From CAZVYN01 sp964631125 (lineage in GTDB: Bacteria > Eisenbacteria > RBG-16-71-46 > CAIMUX01), in NCBI GenBank assembly GCA_964631125.1, contig CAZVYN010000013.1:1-64000 (forward strand): DNA of 64,000 nucleotides. The letters are read 5' to 3'. The notes beneath the pieces are model-generated. The model was given only the letters and a program-made list of their open reading frames with translations, was not told the DNA's origin and made no database searches. Made by a program: the position numbers and the translations under genes. This document shows, piece after piece, positions 41,393 through 50,718 of the stretch (position 1 is its first letter; each line of letters starts with the position of its first letter).

Positions 41393-43618
41393 TCAGTCGA
41401 TCCCCGTCTTCGGCGCCTTGATCGTGATCCCGCTGGACCCGTCGAACTTGATGTCCTTGCCCTTGATCGTGATCGTGCCGTCTCTCTTCATCTCGATGGA
41501 GGCTTCGCCCGTCTTGATCAAAACCGACTCTTCGGCCTCCATCGCGATTTTCTTGGCCTTGATCGTCAGGCCGTCGGCGGTCTCCCAGGTCGAGGCGCCG
41601 CTGACGTTGAGGCCGTAGGCGCCGCCGACTTCGACCGTCCGATCGCCGCTGACGGAGACCGAGCTCGCCCCCGAGATGGTGAGGCTATCGGCGCCGGAGA
41701 CAGTTCGGGTGCTTGCCCCGGAGACTTCCGAATCGTGAGCCGCGCCGACTTTCTCCGAGAGCGCGGCCCCCACCTCGATCGCAACGGCGCCTCCGACCAC
41801 GAGCGAATGCGAAGCGCCCACTCGGATGCTGGAGACGGCGCCGACCGACTCGATCCGACTCCCACCCACGTCGATCGAGAGGTTTCCTCCGACCTTCAGT
41901 TCCTGATTCGCGACCACCTTCAGCGTGTCGTTGTTGCCCACCGTGCCGCTCTGGTCGTTCATCACCTCGAAGGTCTGGTCGTTCTCCACGGTCAAGACTC
42001 GATCATGTTTGACCGTATGCGTTTCGTCATGCCCCACGGTGACCGTCCGGTCCGCCTCGACGATCGTGTCCATGTTCAGCTGCGCATGTACATAGACCTG
42101 CTCGGCCCCCTTCGCATCCTCGAAGCGGATCTCGTTCGAACCGCCGCCGCCCGGCGTGCTGCAGCTCTTGATCGTGCTCTTGGTCTTCTCGTCCGGGAGC
42201 GTGTACGGCGTCGCGTTCGATCCGTTGTAGACCGCGCCGGTGCAGATCGGGTGATCGGGGTCGCCTTCGAGGAACTCGATGATGACCTCTTGGCCGATGC
42301 GCGGAATCCAGACCGCGCCCCAGCCGGCGCCGGCCCAGTTCTGTCGCACGGGGACCCAACAGGAGGAGGTGGCGTCGTCCGCGCCGTGGTGATCCCAATG
42401 GAAGAGGACCTTGATGCGGCCGAACTCGTCGGTCCAGATCTCTTCGCCCGCCGGTCCGGTCACGCGCGCCGTCTGCGGACCGTCGACGCGCGCGAGCGGG
42501 GTGACGCGTGCGGGGCGGAAGAGGACGTCGGAGGGGATGCACTCGAAGCGATTGCCGTAGGGCGGTTCCTCCTCCTCGGAGTTCCCCGCCTCTTCGCCCT
42601 CCGGCTTCTGGTGGCCCCAATGCTCCACGCGCACGAAGGTGTACTCGCGATTGGCGTCATCCCGCGGGAATTGGTCCAGGGTGAAGCGCGAACCGGCAAC
42701 GAAGCGTCGACAATCCGACTCTCCGCGTCCGAGAGCCCTCAGGGAGGTGAGCGAGCCGATCTGCGCAGCCGCGAGATGCGCGCCGGTCGAGTCCGCGTCG
42801 ACGAACTTCCCGGGATAGTCGTATTGGATCAACTTCTGCTCGGCCGGCAGAGCCGACATGCCGACGGTTCCCCTGAGCCGCGAACTGGGCCGTCTGAAAT
42901 CGTGCGCGAGCAGATGCACGATCGTCGGCCGCACGCTCCGCCCGAAACGGAAGGCGTAGACCGCCTCGCTCTCTTCCACCAGCGCCGTCTTCTCGCGGAA
43001 CGGCAACGTCGGCTCCCCTTCGATCGCCGCCGTGGCGTTGATCTGGTCGCAGGCGTAGAAGAGGTCCTTCGCTTCGCCGTGCTTGAAGTAGAAGCAGATC
43101 CCTTCCTCTTCCATCAGCCGCAACGCGAAGTCGAGATCGCTCTCGCGGTACTGCACGCAGTACTCGCGCGGTGTGTAGGTCTCCTGCAGGTCGAGGATGA
43201 AGTCCTCGTTCTCGACGAAGTCGGCCGCCTCGAAGAGCGCCTTCAAGATGACCGGAGTCGTCTTGTTGGGGTGGAAGATCTTGCAGTCGCGGCGCAGCCC
43301 GAGGGTCCAGAAGCGCGGGACGAGCTGGATCTCGTAGTGCTGCTGACTCGGCCCGTGGCCGACATGTTCGAAGCGCGCGATCAATCCGTGGACATTGCGG
43401 ACCGAACCGTCGTCGGTCTTCCAAGAGAGCGTTCCCGTACAGCCCGCGACGTCGTCGATCACGATGTCGTCGACCGAACTGATGAGACGGATGGTGTACG
43501 AAAAGAGGTCGGACATCGCTTCGACGCCGTGGAATTCGCGCACCTGCCAGTCGGCCGGCCCGAATCCGCCCCCCACGAAGAAGAGGTCCGCCTCGCTTCC
43601 GCCGCGGATCAACGCCAT
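41393..43618 (-). CDS. tssI: T6SS spike protein VgrG
   Basis: 741 residues, ATG start, 4 bases after clpV. Residues 1-330 are the gp27-like base ('VREFHGVEAMSDLFSYTIRL', 'ESDLDFALRLMEEEGICFYF', 'QYDYPGKF'). The gp5-like OB domain at about 385-470 has 'ARVTGPAGEEIWTDEFGRIK', 'VLFHWDHHG', 'WVPVRQNWAGAGWGAVWIPR' and 'GQEVIIEFLEGDPDHPICTG'. The remaining 240 residues are the needle, with degenerate Val/Gly repeats (VGGxxSIxVGAS, VSGAxSxTVSGA). The end 'GITIKAPKTGID' carries no extra effector domain. It forms the trimeric tip pushed out with Hcp. Confidence 0.96.
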   Translation of the reverse strand: MALIRGGSEADLFFVGGGFGPADWQVREFHGVEAMSDLFSYTIRLISSVDDIVIDDVAGCTGTLSWKTDDGSVRNVHGLIARFEHVGHGPSQQHYEIQLVPRFWTLGLRRDCKIFHPNKTTPVILKALFEAADFVENEDFILDLQETYTPREYCVQYRESDLDFALRLMEEEGICFYFKHGEAKDLFYACDQINATAAIEGEPTLPFREKTALVEESEAVYAFRFGRSVRPTIVHLLAHDFRRPSSRLRGTVGMSALPAEQKLIQYDYPGKFVDADSTGAHLAAAQIGSLTSLRALGRGESDCRRFVAGSRFTLDQFPRDDANREYTFVRVEHWGHQKPEGEEAGNSEEEEPPYGNRFECIPSDVLFRPARVTPLARVDGPQTARVTGPAGEEIWTDEFGRIKVLFHWDHHGADDATSSCWVPVRQNWAGAGWGAVWIPRIGQEVIIEFLEGDPDHPICTGAVYNGSNATPYTLPDEKTKSTIKSCSTPGGGGSNEIRFEDAKGAEQVYVHAQLNMDTIVEADRTVTVGHDETHTVKHDRVLTVENDQTFEVMNDQSGTVGNNDTLKVVANQELKVGGNLSIDVGGSRIESVGAVSSIRVGASHSLVVGGAVAIEVGAALSEKVGAAHDSEVSGASTRTVSGADSLTISGASSVSVSGDRTVEVGGAYGLNVSGASTWETADGLTIKAKKIAMEAEESVLIKTGEASIEMKRDGTITIKGKDIKFDGSSGITIKAPKTGID

Positions 43619-43622
43619 GGCT

Positions 43623-46370
43623 TCACGCCTCCGGGAACTCGACGACGAAGGTGTCGTCGTCGGCCACGCTCAGACGCACCGACTCGGGCAGCGGCCCCTC
43701 GGTCATCTTCTCCAAGAGACTCGTGGAGAGGAGCGGCAAGAGACTCTGCGTGATGATGTGATCGATGTTGCGCGCCCCTGAATCGACATCGGTGCAGCGC
43801 GCCGCGATGGTGTCGACCGTCTTGGGGTCCAGATCGAAACGCATCTTGTGGCTGTCCTGCAGACGCGACGCGATGCCGTTCAGCTTCAGACGAACGATCG
43901 ACTTGAGGTTCTCGCCGCGCAGCGGGAAGAACGGCACGATCTCCATGCGTGCGAGCAGCGCCGGCTTGAAGTGCTGTGAGAGCGCCGGCCGGATGGCGCT
44001 GACCAGCTCCTCGGTCGACGGCGGCACCGGCCCCGCCGCCATCGACATGATGACGTCGGTCGCCAGGTTACTGGTCAGGAACACGATCGTGTTCTTGAAG
44101 TCGATGATGCGTCCCTCACCGTCGGCCAACATCCCCTTGTCGAAGACCTGGTAGAAGAGGTTCATCACGTCCTTGTCGGCCTTCTCGACCTCATCGAGCA
44201 AGACGACGGAATAGGGCCGCTGCCGCACCGCCTCGGTCAGGACGCCCCCTTCGCCGTAGCCGACATAGCCCGGAGGCGAACCGACGAGTCGACTGACGGT
44301 GTGCTTCTCCTGGAACTCCGACATGTTGATCACGGTGACGAAGCGCTCGCCGCCGAACATGAGGTCAGCGACGGTCAGCGCCGTCTCGGTCTTGCCGACG
44401 CCGCTCGGTCCGACGAAGAGGAACGCGCCGATCGGCGTCTTCGGATTCTTGAGGCCTGCCTTGGCGGCGCGCAGGCCGCGGTCGACGGCGTCGAGCGCCT
44501 GGTCCTGGCCCTTGATGCGCTCGCCCATCCGCTCCTTGAAGTTCAGCGCCTGCGCGGCGTCGTCGCCGGCCATCTTGCCGACGGGGATTCCGGTCCAACT
44601 CGCCACGACTTGGGCGACGACGCGGGCGTCGACCTCGACGGGGACGAGAGGGGAGTCTCCTTGGAGGTGACGGAGGGCGAGCATGAGGCGGTCGTGCTCC
44701 TGTTGTTGGGTGGCACGGGTTTCGGAAGTGAGTGCAGGGGTTGGGGGTGGTGAAACAGGAGTGGCGGACGGGGAGCTGGTCGTTTCGGGGGTGGGAGAGG
44801 AGTCAGCGGACCGAGTCCGCTGACTGCTGGGATCTAACTCACCTCTCAGGATCTGGATCTGCTCGGCGAGGACTTTTTCCTTCAGCCACTTGTCGCCGAT
44901 CTCGTGCTCGAGGTTGCGGAGTTTCTCTTCTTCGGCGGTGAGCTCGGCGCGGCGCTTCTCGTCGCGCCCCCCCTTCAACGTCTCCTCGCGATCGAGGGCG
45001 GTCCGCTCGCGTTCGATCGTGGCCAGGCGTCGCTCCACGTCATCGAGCGACTCCGGCTTCGTCGCCTGCGCGATCTTGACGCGCGCGGCGGCCGTATCGA
45101 GCAGGTCGACGGCCTTGTCGGGCAACTGGCGTCCGGCGATGTAGCGACTGGAGTAGCGGGCCGCCGCCTGTACCGCCTCTTCCAGGATGCGGACCTGATG
45201 CGCGACCTCGTACTTGTCGCGCAGTCCGCGCATCATCTGCACTGCGATCTCTTCCGACGGCTCGTCCAGCTTGACGACCTGGAAGCGACGCTCGAGTGCG
45301 GCGTCTTTCTCGAAGTACTTCTTGTACTCCGACCACGTCGTCGCGGCGATCGTGCGCAGTTCGCCGCGCGCCAACGCCGGCTTGAGCAAGTTGGCCGCGT
45401 CACTGGTGCCGGCCGAACCGCCGGCGCCGATCAAGGTGTGCGCCTCGTCGATGAAGGTGACGATCGGCTGCGTGGAGCCCTTCACCTCTTGGATGACCGA
45501 CTTGAGCCGGTTCTCGAACTCCCCCTTCACGCCGGCGCCGGCCTGCAGGAGTCCCAAGTCGAGACTGAGCAGCCGCACGTTCTTCAGCAGATCCGGCACG
45601 TCGCCCGAGACGATGCGCAGCGCGAGCCCTTCGACCACGGCAGTCTTGCCGACCCCCGGCTCGCCGACGACGATCGGGTTGTTCTTCCGGCGTCGCGCCA
45701 GGATGTCGATCATCTGCCGGATCTCTTGATCGCGACCGAAGACCGGATCGATCTCGCCTTGGCGCGCCTTCTCGGTGAAGTCGATCATGAAGCGACCGAT
45801 GGCGGTCTCTTCGGCGGGACGTCCGTCGGAACGGGGCGCTCCGCCGCCGGCCGCGCCGCCGGTTGCGCTCGCCGCTTCGGCCGCAGCCGCCTCGGTCTCA
45901 CGCGAATTCCCGACGATGCGATACAGCTCGCGCTTCAGCTCATCCTTGCGGATCGCCTCGAAGGCGGCGTCGAGATCGATCGAGAGATACTTCTCCGGCT
46001 GCTGTGCGAGCGCGAGGAAGAGAGTGCCCGAGCGCACCTGCGTGTCGGCGTAGTCGACCGAGGCGAGCATCCAGGCATCTTGGATCCAGCCGACCACGCG
46101 CGGCGAGATGACCGGCCGCCCCGTATTGCCGCTCTTCATCTTCTCCAGGCCGTGCGAGAGACCGGCCAGCAGGCGTGAGGGATCGATCTCGAAGTGACGC
46201 AGAATCGCCTGCACATCGCCGCGCGGATCCTCCACCATCGGAACCAGCAGATGCTCGACGGTCACCTCGTAGTGCGACCGCGAGACCGCCGCGCCCGCCG
46301 CATCCTCCAGCGACTTCGAGACGGTGCGGTTGAGCTTGCGGAAGAGCCCCTTGAGATCGACGTCCAACAT
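43623..46370 (-). CDS. tssH: T6SS sheath-disassembly ATPase ClpV
   Basis: 915 residues from ATG 46370. N-domain to about 160; first AAA+ module with Walker A GEPGVGKT at 236-243 and Walker B TFIDEAH at 305-311; coiled middle domain about 430-510; second module with Walker A GPSGVGKT at 654-661 and VVLLDEVEKAD. ClpV recognises contracted TssB/TssC sheath and recycles it. Odd feature: residues about 513-555 are a Ser/Thr/Pro-rich low-complexity insert between the middle domain and the second module, whose DNA contains a 9-bp hairpin (44802-44824). Confidence 0.96.
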   Translation of the reverse strand: MLDVDLKGLFRKLNRTVSKSLEDAAGAAVSRSHYEVTVEHLLVPMVEDPRGDVQAILRHFEIDPSRLLAGLSHGLEKMKSGNTGRPVISPRVVGWIQDAWMLASVDYADTQVRSGTLFLALAQQPEKYLSIDLDAAFEAIRKDELKRELYRIVGNSRETEAAAAEAASATGGAAGGGAPRSDGRPAEETAIGRFMIDFTEKARQGEIDPVFGRDQEIRQMIDILARRRKNNPIVVGEPGVGKTAVVEGLALRIVSGDVPDLLKNVRLLSLDLGLLQAGAGVKGEFENRLKSVIQEVKGSTQPIVTFIDEAHTLIGAGGSAGTSDAANLLKPALARGELRTIAATTWSEYKKYFEKDAALERRFQVVKLDEPSEEIAVQMMRGLRDKYEVAHQVRILEEAVQAAARYSSRYIAGRQLPDKAVDLLDTAAARVKIAQATKPESLDDVERRLATIERERTALDREETLKGGRDEKRRAELTAEEEKLRNLEHEIGDKWLKEKVLAEQIQILRGELDPSSQRTRSADSSPTPETTSSPSATPVSPPPTPALTSETRATQQQEHDRLMLALRHLQGDSPLVPVEVDARVVAQVVASWTGIPVGKMAGDDAAQALNFKERMGERIKGQDQALDAVDRGLRAAKAGLKNPKTPIGAFLFVGPSGVGKTETALTVADLMFGGERFVTVINMSEFQEKHTVSRLVGSPPGYVGYGEGGVLTEAVRQRPYSVVLLDEVEKADKDVMNLFYQVFDKGMLADGEGRIIDFKNTIVFLTSNLATDVIMSMAAGPVPPSTEELVSAIRPALSQHFKPALLARMEIVPFFPLRGENLKSIVRLKLNGIASRLQDSHKMRFDLDPKTVDTIAARCTDVDSGARNIDHIITQSLLPLLSTSLLEKMTEGPLPESVRLSVADDDTFVVEFPEA

Positions 46371-46405
46371 GGCTCACGCCTTCCTTTCGTTCGTCCGTTC
46401 CAGGC

Positions 46406-47404
46406 TCACGCGGTTCGCGCGAGCGGCGAAAGTCGCACGCGACCGTCGCTTCCCTGGGTCGGCAGTATCCAACTCTTCCACCCGAGCCGCGATCCACCAT
46501 CGAGGCGAGCCGGCGTCATGTCCTTGCGGTCGAGGATCAACTCGACGTCGAACTGCAGCGGATCGGCCACGAAGAACTCCGTCAGCCGCTCCAAGCGGCG
46601 CGCACGATCTCCCCCCGGAAGAAATCGCAGGAATTCCTCGCCGTCGAGCGGACCGACCACCACCCCGAACGACGAGGTCGCGTCGCGGATCGTCTCGCCC
46701 AGAACGAAGTCGACCCCGAGTCGTGAACCACGGAGGCCGAGCGCGCAACATTGGTCGGCGCCGATCGCCGCGGTGCGCACGAGATTCGGCTCGATGGCGA
46801 TCGGCAGGTCGCTCAACTGATCGCGCAGGAACGAGCGCAGCCCCGCGGCCGAGCGCACGCCCGAACCGAGCACGCCCGCGGTGCGCAGCAGCTCCACGGC
46901 GGAAAGCTCCGTTGCTTCCGGCATCCCGCGCGTCCCGAGGCCGGCCAGCGCGAGATACCAACCGGTCATGGCGTCGCGTCCGCCCGTCTCATAACGAACG
47001 TGGTGACGCACGCGCGCCCACGCCCGCCAGACGAACGAGATCAGCCGGTGATGGAACACATCGAGGAAGTCGCGCTCGGTCGAGTCCTCGCCGGCCCAGA
47101 GCAGCTCCTCGGTGAAGTGATTCGGCAGCGGCGAGGCCGGACCGTAGAGGCCGAGGAAGTGCACGGTGAGCCGCGCCTTCTGCGCGATCGCGTCGTCCGG
47201 CGTCTCGATCGTCTCCAACGACGCCAGGTCACCGGGCGGGAAGGCGAGCGAGAGCGACGGGCGAAAACGGATCGCCTCGTTCGCCGTCGGGCCTAACTCT
47301 CCGGGCTGCGAGGCGCCCGGATGCGCGGCCAAGATCCGGCGCACCACCTGGTAGAAGGAGAGATCGGGCAGCTCCGCCGCCGTCGGGAATTCGGGCGCGC
47401 TCAC
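46406..47404 (-). CDS. tssG: T6SS baseplate protein TssG
   Basis: 332 residues from GTG 47404, overlapping the tssF stop. TssG hallmarks: 'LSFYQVVRRILAAHPGA', 'AIRFRPSLSLAFPPGDLASL', 'LTVHFLGLYGPASPLPNHFT' and 'RDFLDVFHHRLISFVWRAW', then 'LLRTAGVLGSGVRSAAGL'. TssG with two TssF copies forms the baseplate wedge around the VgrG hub. Its gene lies in the usual E-F-G-H order. Confidence 0.95.
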   Translation of the reverse strand: MSAPEFPTAAELPDLSFYQVVRRILAAHPGASQPGELGPTANEAIRFRPSLSLAFPPGDLASLETIETPDDAIAQKARLTVHFLGLYGPASPLPNHFTEELLWAGEDSTERDFLDVFHHRLISFVWRAWARVRHHVRYETGGRDAMTGWYLALAGLGTRGMPEATELSAVELLRTAGVLGSGVRSAAGLRSFLRDQLSDLPIAIEPNLVRTAAIGADQCCALGLRGSRLGVDFVLGETIRDATSSFGVVVGPLDGEEFLRFLPGGDRARRLERLTEFFVADPLQFDVELILDRKDMTPARLDGGSRLGWKSWILPTQGSDGRVRLSPLARTA

Positions 47405-49170
47405 ACGAGTTGCCTCTCTCCGGTGCGCGCCGGCCAGACGATCTCCTCGCCCTTCTGGATCCCCTTGATCCGAACCCGCACGAAGGAATTCAAGGTGGCT
47501 TGCAGCGCGAACAGTTCGACCAAGATCGAGCTGAAGAGAAACAGATCTCCGTCGCCCGCGAAGCGGTCCTCGCGCACATCCAGATCGACATCGACTCCGC
47601 GCAGCAGCGCCCCGCGATAGACGAGATCGCGCGGCGTCGTCCGGATCGCCTGGATCCCCTCCAACCGCAGCGCGAGCATCCGCGCCGCCTTCGGATCGCG
47701 CGCCGTCTGGAAGTCGTAGAGCGAGAGGATCCCACGCAGCGCCTCCAGATCGGTCAGCGAGAGACGCTGCAGCCCGAGATGCGAGAGCAGACGCCAGTGC
47801 AGGTCTCCCTGGAGCGGCGGCGGGATCGACGGTGTCGGCGTCGTCAGGTTGCGAAAGCGCGCCAACTCCGGCGACGTGTCGGTTGGAACCTGGATGTCGC
47901 CCACGCGCAGCGCCTCGGGCAGACGTCGATTCGTGCAGGTCAGGCGGGTCGCCACGGTCTCGACCGCAGGATGCGCGGCGCGCGACGCGGAGTCGACGAA
48001 CGACAGATAGGTGTCGGCGCGATCGTCGACGACCGAGTTGCGCAGACGCACAACGTGGTAGGTCGGCGCCTCGCGATCCTCGACCGCATGGATGAACGAA
48101 TGGAACGGAGGGAACTCCCGCTCGCGCGCCGCGCCCGTCTCGACCCCGGTCACACGATCGACCGAGGAGATCTCGTAGTGGAACGGGTTCGCCCCGGCCG
48201 GTCGCAGCCGGTACTCCACCTTCGCGCGGTCGAGTCGGAACGGATCGGCCTCGTGCGTGAACTGATTGACGATCGGCGTGCAGTAGAGCCGGAACGTGTC
48301 GGGGGCAGGCCGCAGCGTCGCCTCGAGCGCGCGGTCGAAGCGCACTTCGATCCAGAAGCGCTCTTCCAGCGGCAGTTCGCGCAGTCGCTCGAACCCCCCG
48401 AAATCGAGGAAGAGAAATTTCTCCGGCAACGCGAAGTACTCCTGCAGCAATCGATAGCCGGGGAAGCTGCGGGTCGGATAGTCGAGCAGCGCCTCCGACT
48501 CGCGGTAGCCGACCGGCTGGATCGTGAGCGGCCGCCAGGTGCTCTCCGTCTTGGCCGCGCCCTTCCCCTCGGGACCGGTCGTGACGACCCTCGCTTCGGC
48601 CACGTGTCGCAGCAAATGTTGGTGCAACTGCAGCGTGATCGTCGGATCGCCGTGTAGATGCAGGCGCAGCGTTCGTAGATCGAGCACGTCCAGCGGGAGC
48701 TTGTTCCAGACCTTGAAACCGAGCCAGAGGCGCGAGACGCCGGCGCCCTGCGTCTCGAGCTGCGTCTGTTCCAGCGAGATCGGCTGGAGATCGACGGCGT
48801 AGGCGGTGCGAAAGCGGCAGGCGGTCCCTTCGACCGGCACCGACTGCACCTGGACGCCGCGTTCGACGCGGTGCGTCTGGCGGAGCGCCGCGAACCGCGG
48901 TTGGAACTCGAGCATGGACATCGACGGCACCGGCCGCAGGTAGTGCGGCCAGAGCATGTTCATCAGCCCGTGCGTGACCTCGGGCAGCTCGTCGTCGAGC
49001 CGCTCTCGGATCCGCGCGGTGAGGAAGGCGAATCCCTCCAACAGCCGCTCGACGTCGGGGTCGCTGCTCGTCCCCGAGAGGAGGTGCGCCGCCTGAGGAT
49101 AGGCGCGCGCGAACTCCGCGCCGAGCTCGCGCAGGTAGAGCAGCTCGTCTTCGTAGTAACGATTGAACAC
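47401..49170 (-). CDS. tssF: T6SS baseplate protein TssF
   Basis: 589 residues from GTG 49170. It begins 'FNRYYEDELLYLRELGAEFA' and 'AYPQAAHLLSGTSSDPDVER', the strongly conserved TssF start, followed by 'EVTHGLMNMLWPHYLRPVPS'. Later blocks 'FYLxxPEKFLFLDFGG'-like (LPEKFLFLDFGGFERL) and 'LTCTNRRLPEALRVGDIQVP' also fit. It ends with 'VELFALQATLNSFVRVRI'. Overlaps tssG by 4 bases and follows tssE by 52. Confidence 0.96.
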   Translation of the reverse strand: MFNRYYEDELLYLRELGAEFARAYPQAAHLLSGTSSDPDVERLLEGFAFLTARIRERLDDELPEVTHGLMNMLWPHYLRPVPSMSMLEFQPRFAALRQTHRVERGVQVQSVPVEGTACRFRTAYAVDLQPISLEQTQLETQGAGVSRLWLGFKVWNKLPLDVLDLRTLRLHLHGDPTITLQLHQHLLRHVAEARVVTTGPEGKGAAKTESTWRPLTIQPVGYRESEALLDYPTRSFPGYRLLQEYFALPEKFLFLDFGGFERLRELPLEERFWIEVRFDRALEATLRPAPDTFRLYCTPIVNQFTHEADPFRLDRAKVEYRLRPAGANPFHYEISSVDRVTGVETGAAREREFPPFHSFIHAVEDREAPTYHVVRLRNSVVDDRADTYLSFVDSASRAAHPAVETVATRLTCTNRRLPEALRVGDIQVPTDTSPELARFRNLTTPTPSIPPPLQGDLHWRLLSHLGLQRLSLTDLEALRGILSLYDFQTARDPKAARMLALRLEGIQAIRTTPRDLVYRGALLRGVDVDLDVREDRFAGDGDLFLFSSILVELFALQATLNSFVRVRIKGIQKGEEIVWPARTGERQLV

Positions 49171-49222
49171 TAGTACGACCTTCGCGGGTCAGTCGGGCCG
49201 TCGGGCCGCCGAACGCCGGTGT

Positions 49223-49639
49223 TCAGTCGAGCACCTGGACTTCGCCGGACGGATCGATCTGGGTGCGGAAGCGGACCGCGGCTTTCTGCCGCGAGGTGAC
49301 CAGGTCCGCGCGAACATCGAAGCGCAAGAGCAGGGGCTCGTCCGCGTCGATCACGAAACTGACGGAGACGCGACGGAGCCGGGGTTCGAACTTCTCGATC
49401 GCGGTCTTGATCGCGGTGCGCAAACGGCCCTGCGATTCGGGCATCGAGTAGGCGACGTCCGCGAACTCGGGAATGCCGTAGTCCATCCGTGACGCCGAGA
49501 TTCCCGGGTGCGAATTGAGGAGCCGGCGCAGGTTCTCCAGCACCGAGGCCGCGAGGCGCTGCGGATCCTCTTCGGTCGTCCGCGTCGATTCGGCCCCCGG
49601 ATCGCGCAATCGCTCCAGCAGGCTCCGCTCTCTCGGCAC
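49223..49639 (-). CDS. tssE: T6SS baseplate protein TssE (gp25-like)
   Basis: 138 residues from GTG 49639 with GAGGAG upstream. 'SLLERLRDPGAESTRT' and 'RLAASVLENLRRLLNSHPGI' match the N-terminus; 'DYGIPEFADV' and the EPR motif in 'IEKFEPRLRRVSV' are diagnostic of gp25-like wedge proteins that link sheath and baseplate. It is separated from hcp by a hairpin, from tssF by 52 bases. Confidence 0.95.
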   Translation of the reverse strand: MPRERSLLERLRDPGAESTRTTEEDPQRLAASVLENLRRLLNSHPGISASRMDYGIPEFADVAYSMPESQGRLRTAIKTAIEKFEPRLRRVSVSFVIDADEPLLLRFDVRADLVTSRQKAAVRFRTQIDPSGEVQVLD

Positions 49640-49661
49640 CCGGACTCCTCACGCCGAAGCG

Positions 49662-49688
49662 GCGAGAGCCGGCGTCGCCGGCCCTCGC
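49662..49688 (-). terminator. Hairpin between hcp and tssE
   Basis: A 12-bp stem with one mismatch and a 3-base loop directly follows hcp. There is no T-run, so it more likely slows read-through or stabilises hcp mRNA, consistent with the high Hcp level a T6SS needs, than ends transcription completely. Confidence 0.45.
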
Positions 49689-49704
49689 TCGCCTCGAGCT
49701 TCGA

Positions 49705-50196
49705 TCAGGTGTTTCCACTCCACGTGTCTTCGTGCGTGACTCCGCCGTTCGTGTAGGTCCACACGATCGTGTGGAACACGAACCCGATCTCCTCCAACGC
49801 CGGGGCGTTGGTCGAGGCGGGATCGATCACATCCGGTGAGAGCTGATGGAAGTGCGCGATGCGACCGGCCTTGATGTCGACGGTGAAGAACTGTTCGGTC
49901 GTGCCGTCGCCGGTCGGATTCGGACGGAAGAACTTGAACGTCGCATCGATCGCTGCGTTGTTCACGAGCGCCTTGGCCAGGAGCGGCGTCGCCTTGTCGA
50001 TCCGCTTGCGAATCACGATCGGCTCGTACTGACGCCGTCCCGTCGCCATTCCGCTTCCCGTCTCCCGCGCGGTCTTGACCTTCGCTTCGTAGAAGACGCA
50101 TTCGATACTGTTCTCGCGCCCGAGTGAGAACTGCGTGCTCTCTCCCTGGACGTCGGCGCCGTTCGCCTTCAGATAGAGATGTACTGTCTCCGCCAT
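49705..50196 (-). CDS. tssD: T6SS inner-tube protein Hcp
   Basis: 163 residues from ATG 50196. 'VHLYLKANGADVQGESTQFS', 'ECVFYEAKVKTARETGSGMA', 'TGRRQYEPIVIRKRIDKATP' and 'LLAKALVNNAAIDATFKFFR' are the standard Hcp1-type blocks, and 'WTYTNGGVTHEDTWSGNT' is the usual C-terminus. Hexamers stack into the tube inside the TssB/C sheath. No C-terminal effector extension. Confidence 0.97.
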   Translation of the reverse strand: MAETVHLYLKANGADVQGESTQFSLGRENSIECVFYEAKVKTARETGSGMATGRRQYEPIVIRKRIDKATPLLAKALVNNAAIDATFKFFRPNPTGDGTTEQFFTVDIKAGRIAHFHQLSPDVIDPASTNAPALEEIGFVFHTIVWTYTNGGVTHEDTWSGNT

Positions 50197-50285
50197 CGTT
50201 CCCTTGCCTCCACGGTGACTTCGACCATCCGGTCGCGATCAGCGGGCCACCGTGCCGCTGCGCCGGCCTCCAACCACTCAGAACG

Positions 50286-50618
50286 TCAGGGCAGGACTTC
50301 GATCTCGACCTCGACGCCGCCTTTCGACTTCGCCGCGCCCGACCGACCACCGCCGCCGCCCGCCGCCGATTGCACCGCGACCTCCAACCCACCCCAGCGC
50401 GCCGCCGCGCGGACGACGATCTCGTCCTCGAACTGCCGCGTGGTGTGGAATCCGGTCGCCTCGAAGTACTTGATCTGACCGAGGGTCTTCGCGCCCGGCG
50501 TCGACTGCTTGAGTCTTACTCGGTAGCTGCCGGCGGCGCCTCGGGTCTCGAACGAGACCCAATCGCTCCACCCGCCGCTCGACGCCATGACCTTCTGCCT
50601 TCGCGGGAAGATTTCCAT
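50286..50618 (-). CDS. Small T6SS-cluster protein of unknown function between tssC and hcp
   Basis: 110 residues from ATG 50618, preceded by AAGGAGG, the best ribosome-binding site in this cluster, which argues for strong expression. Predicted beta-sandwich: 'GWSDWVSFETRGAAGSYRVR', 'KYFEATGFHTTRQFEDEIVV', a Gly/Ser-rich loop and 'GGVEVEIEVLP'. No signal peptide or membrane segment and no family recognised. Position between sheath and tube genes suggests a structural partner such as a cap, adaptor or Hcp-like accessory. Confidence 0.75.
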   Translation of the reverse strand: MEIFPRRQKVMASSGGWSDWVSFETRGAAGSYRVRLKQSTPGAKTLGQIKYFEATGFHTTRQFEDEIVVRAAARWGGLEVAVQSAAGGGGGRSGAAKSKGGVEVEIEVLP

Positions 50619-50718
50619 CCGTCCTACCTCCTTATCGCGGCGCCTCGCGACGCCGCTTCCACGCCACTTATCCGCCGTCCGCGGCGAAGGTTGCGTGCGG
50701 AATCCACGGGGACGCGAA

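Noticed and set aside
40523..43753. 1076-codon plus-strand open frame opposite vgrG and TIGR02270
   Set aside because: Antisense to well-recognised genes, Arg/Asp-rich low-information translation with no domains; a product of GC-rich codon bias.
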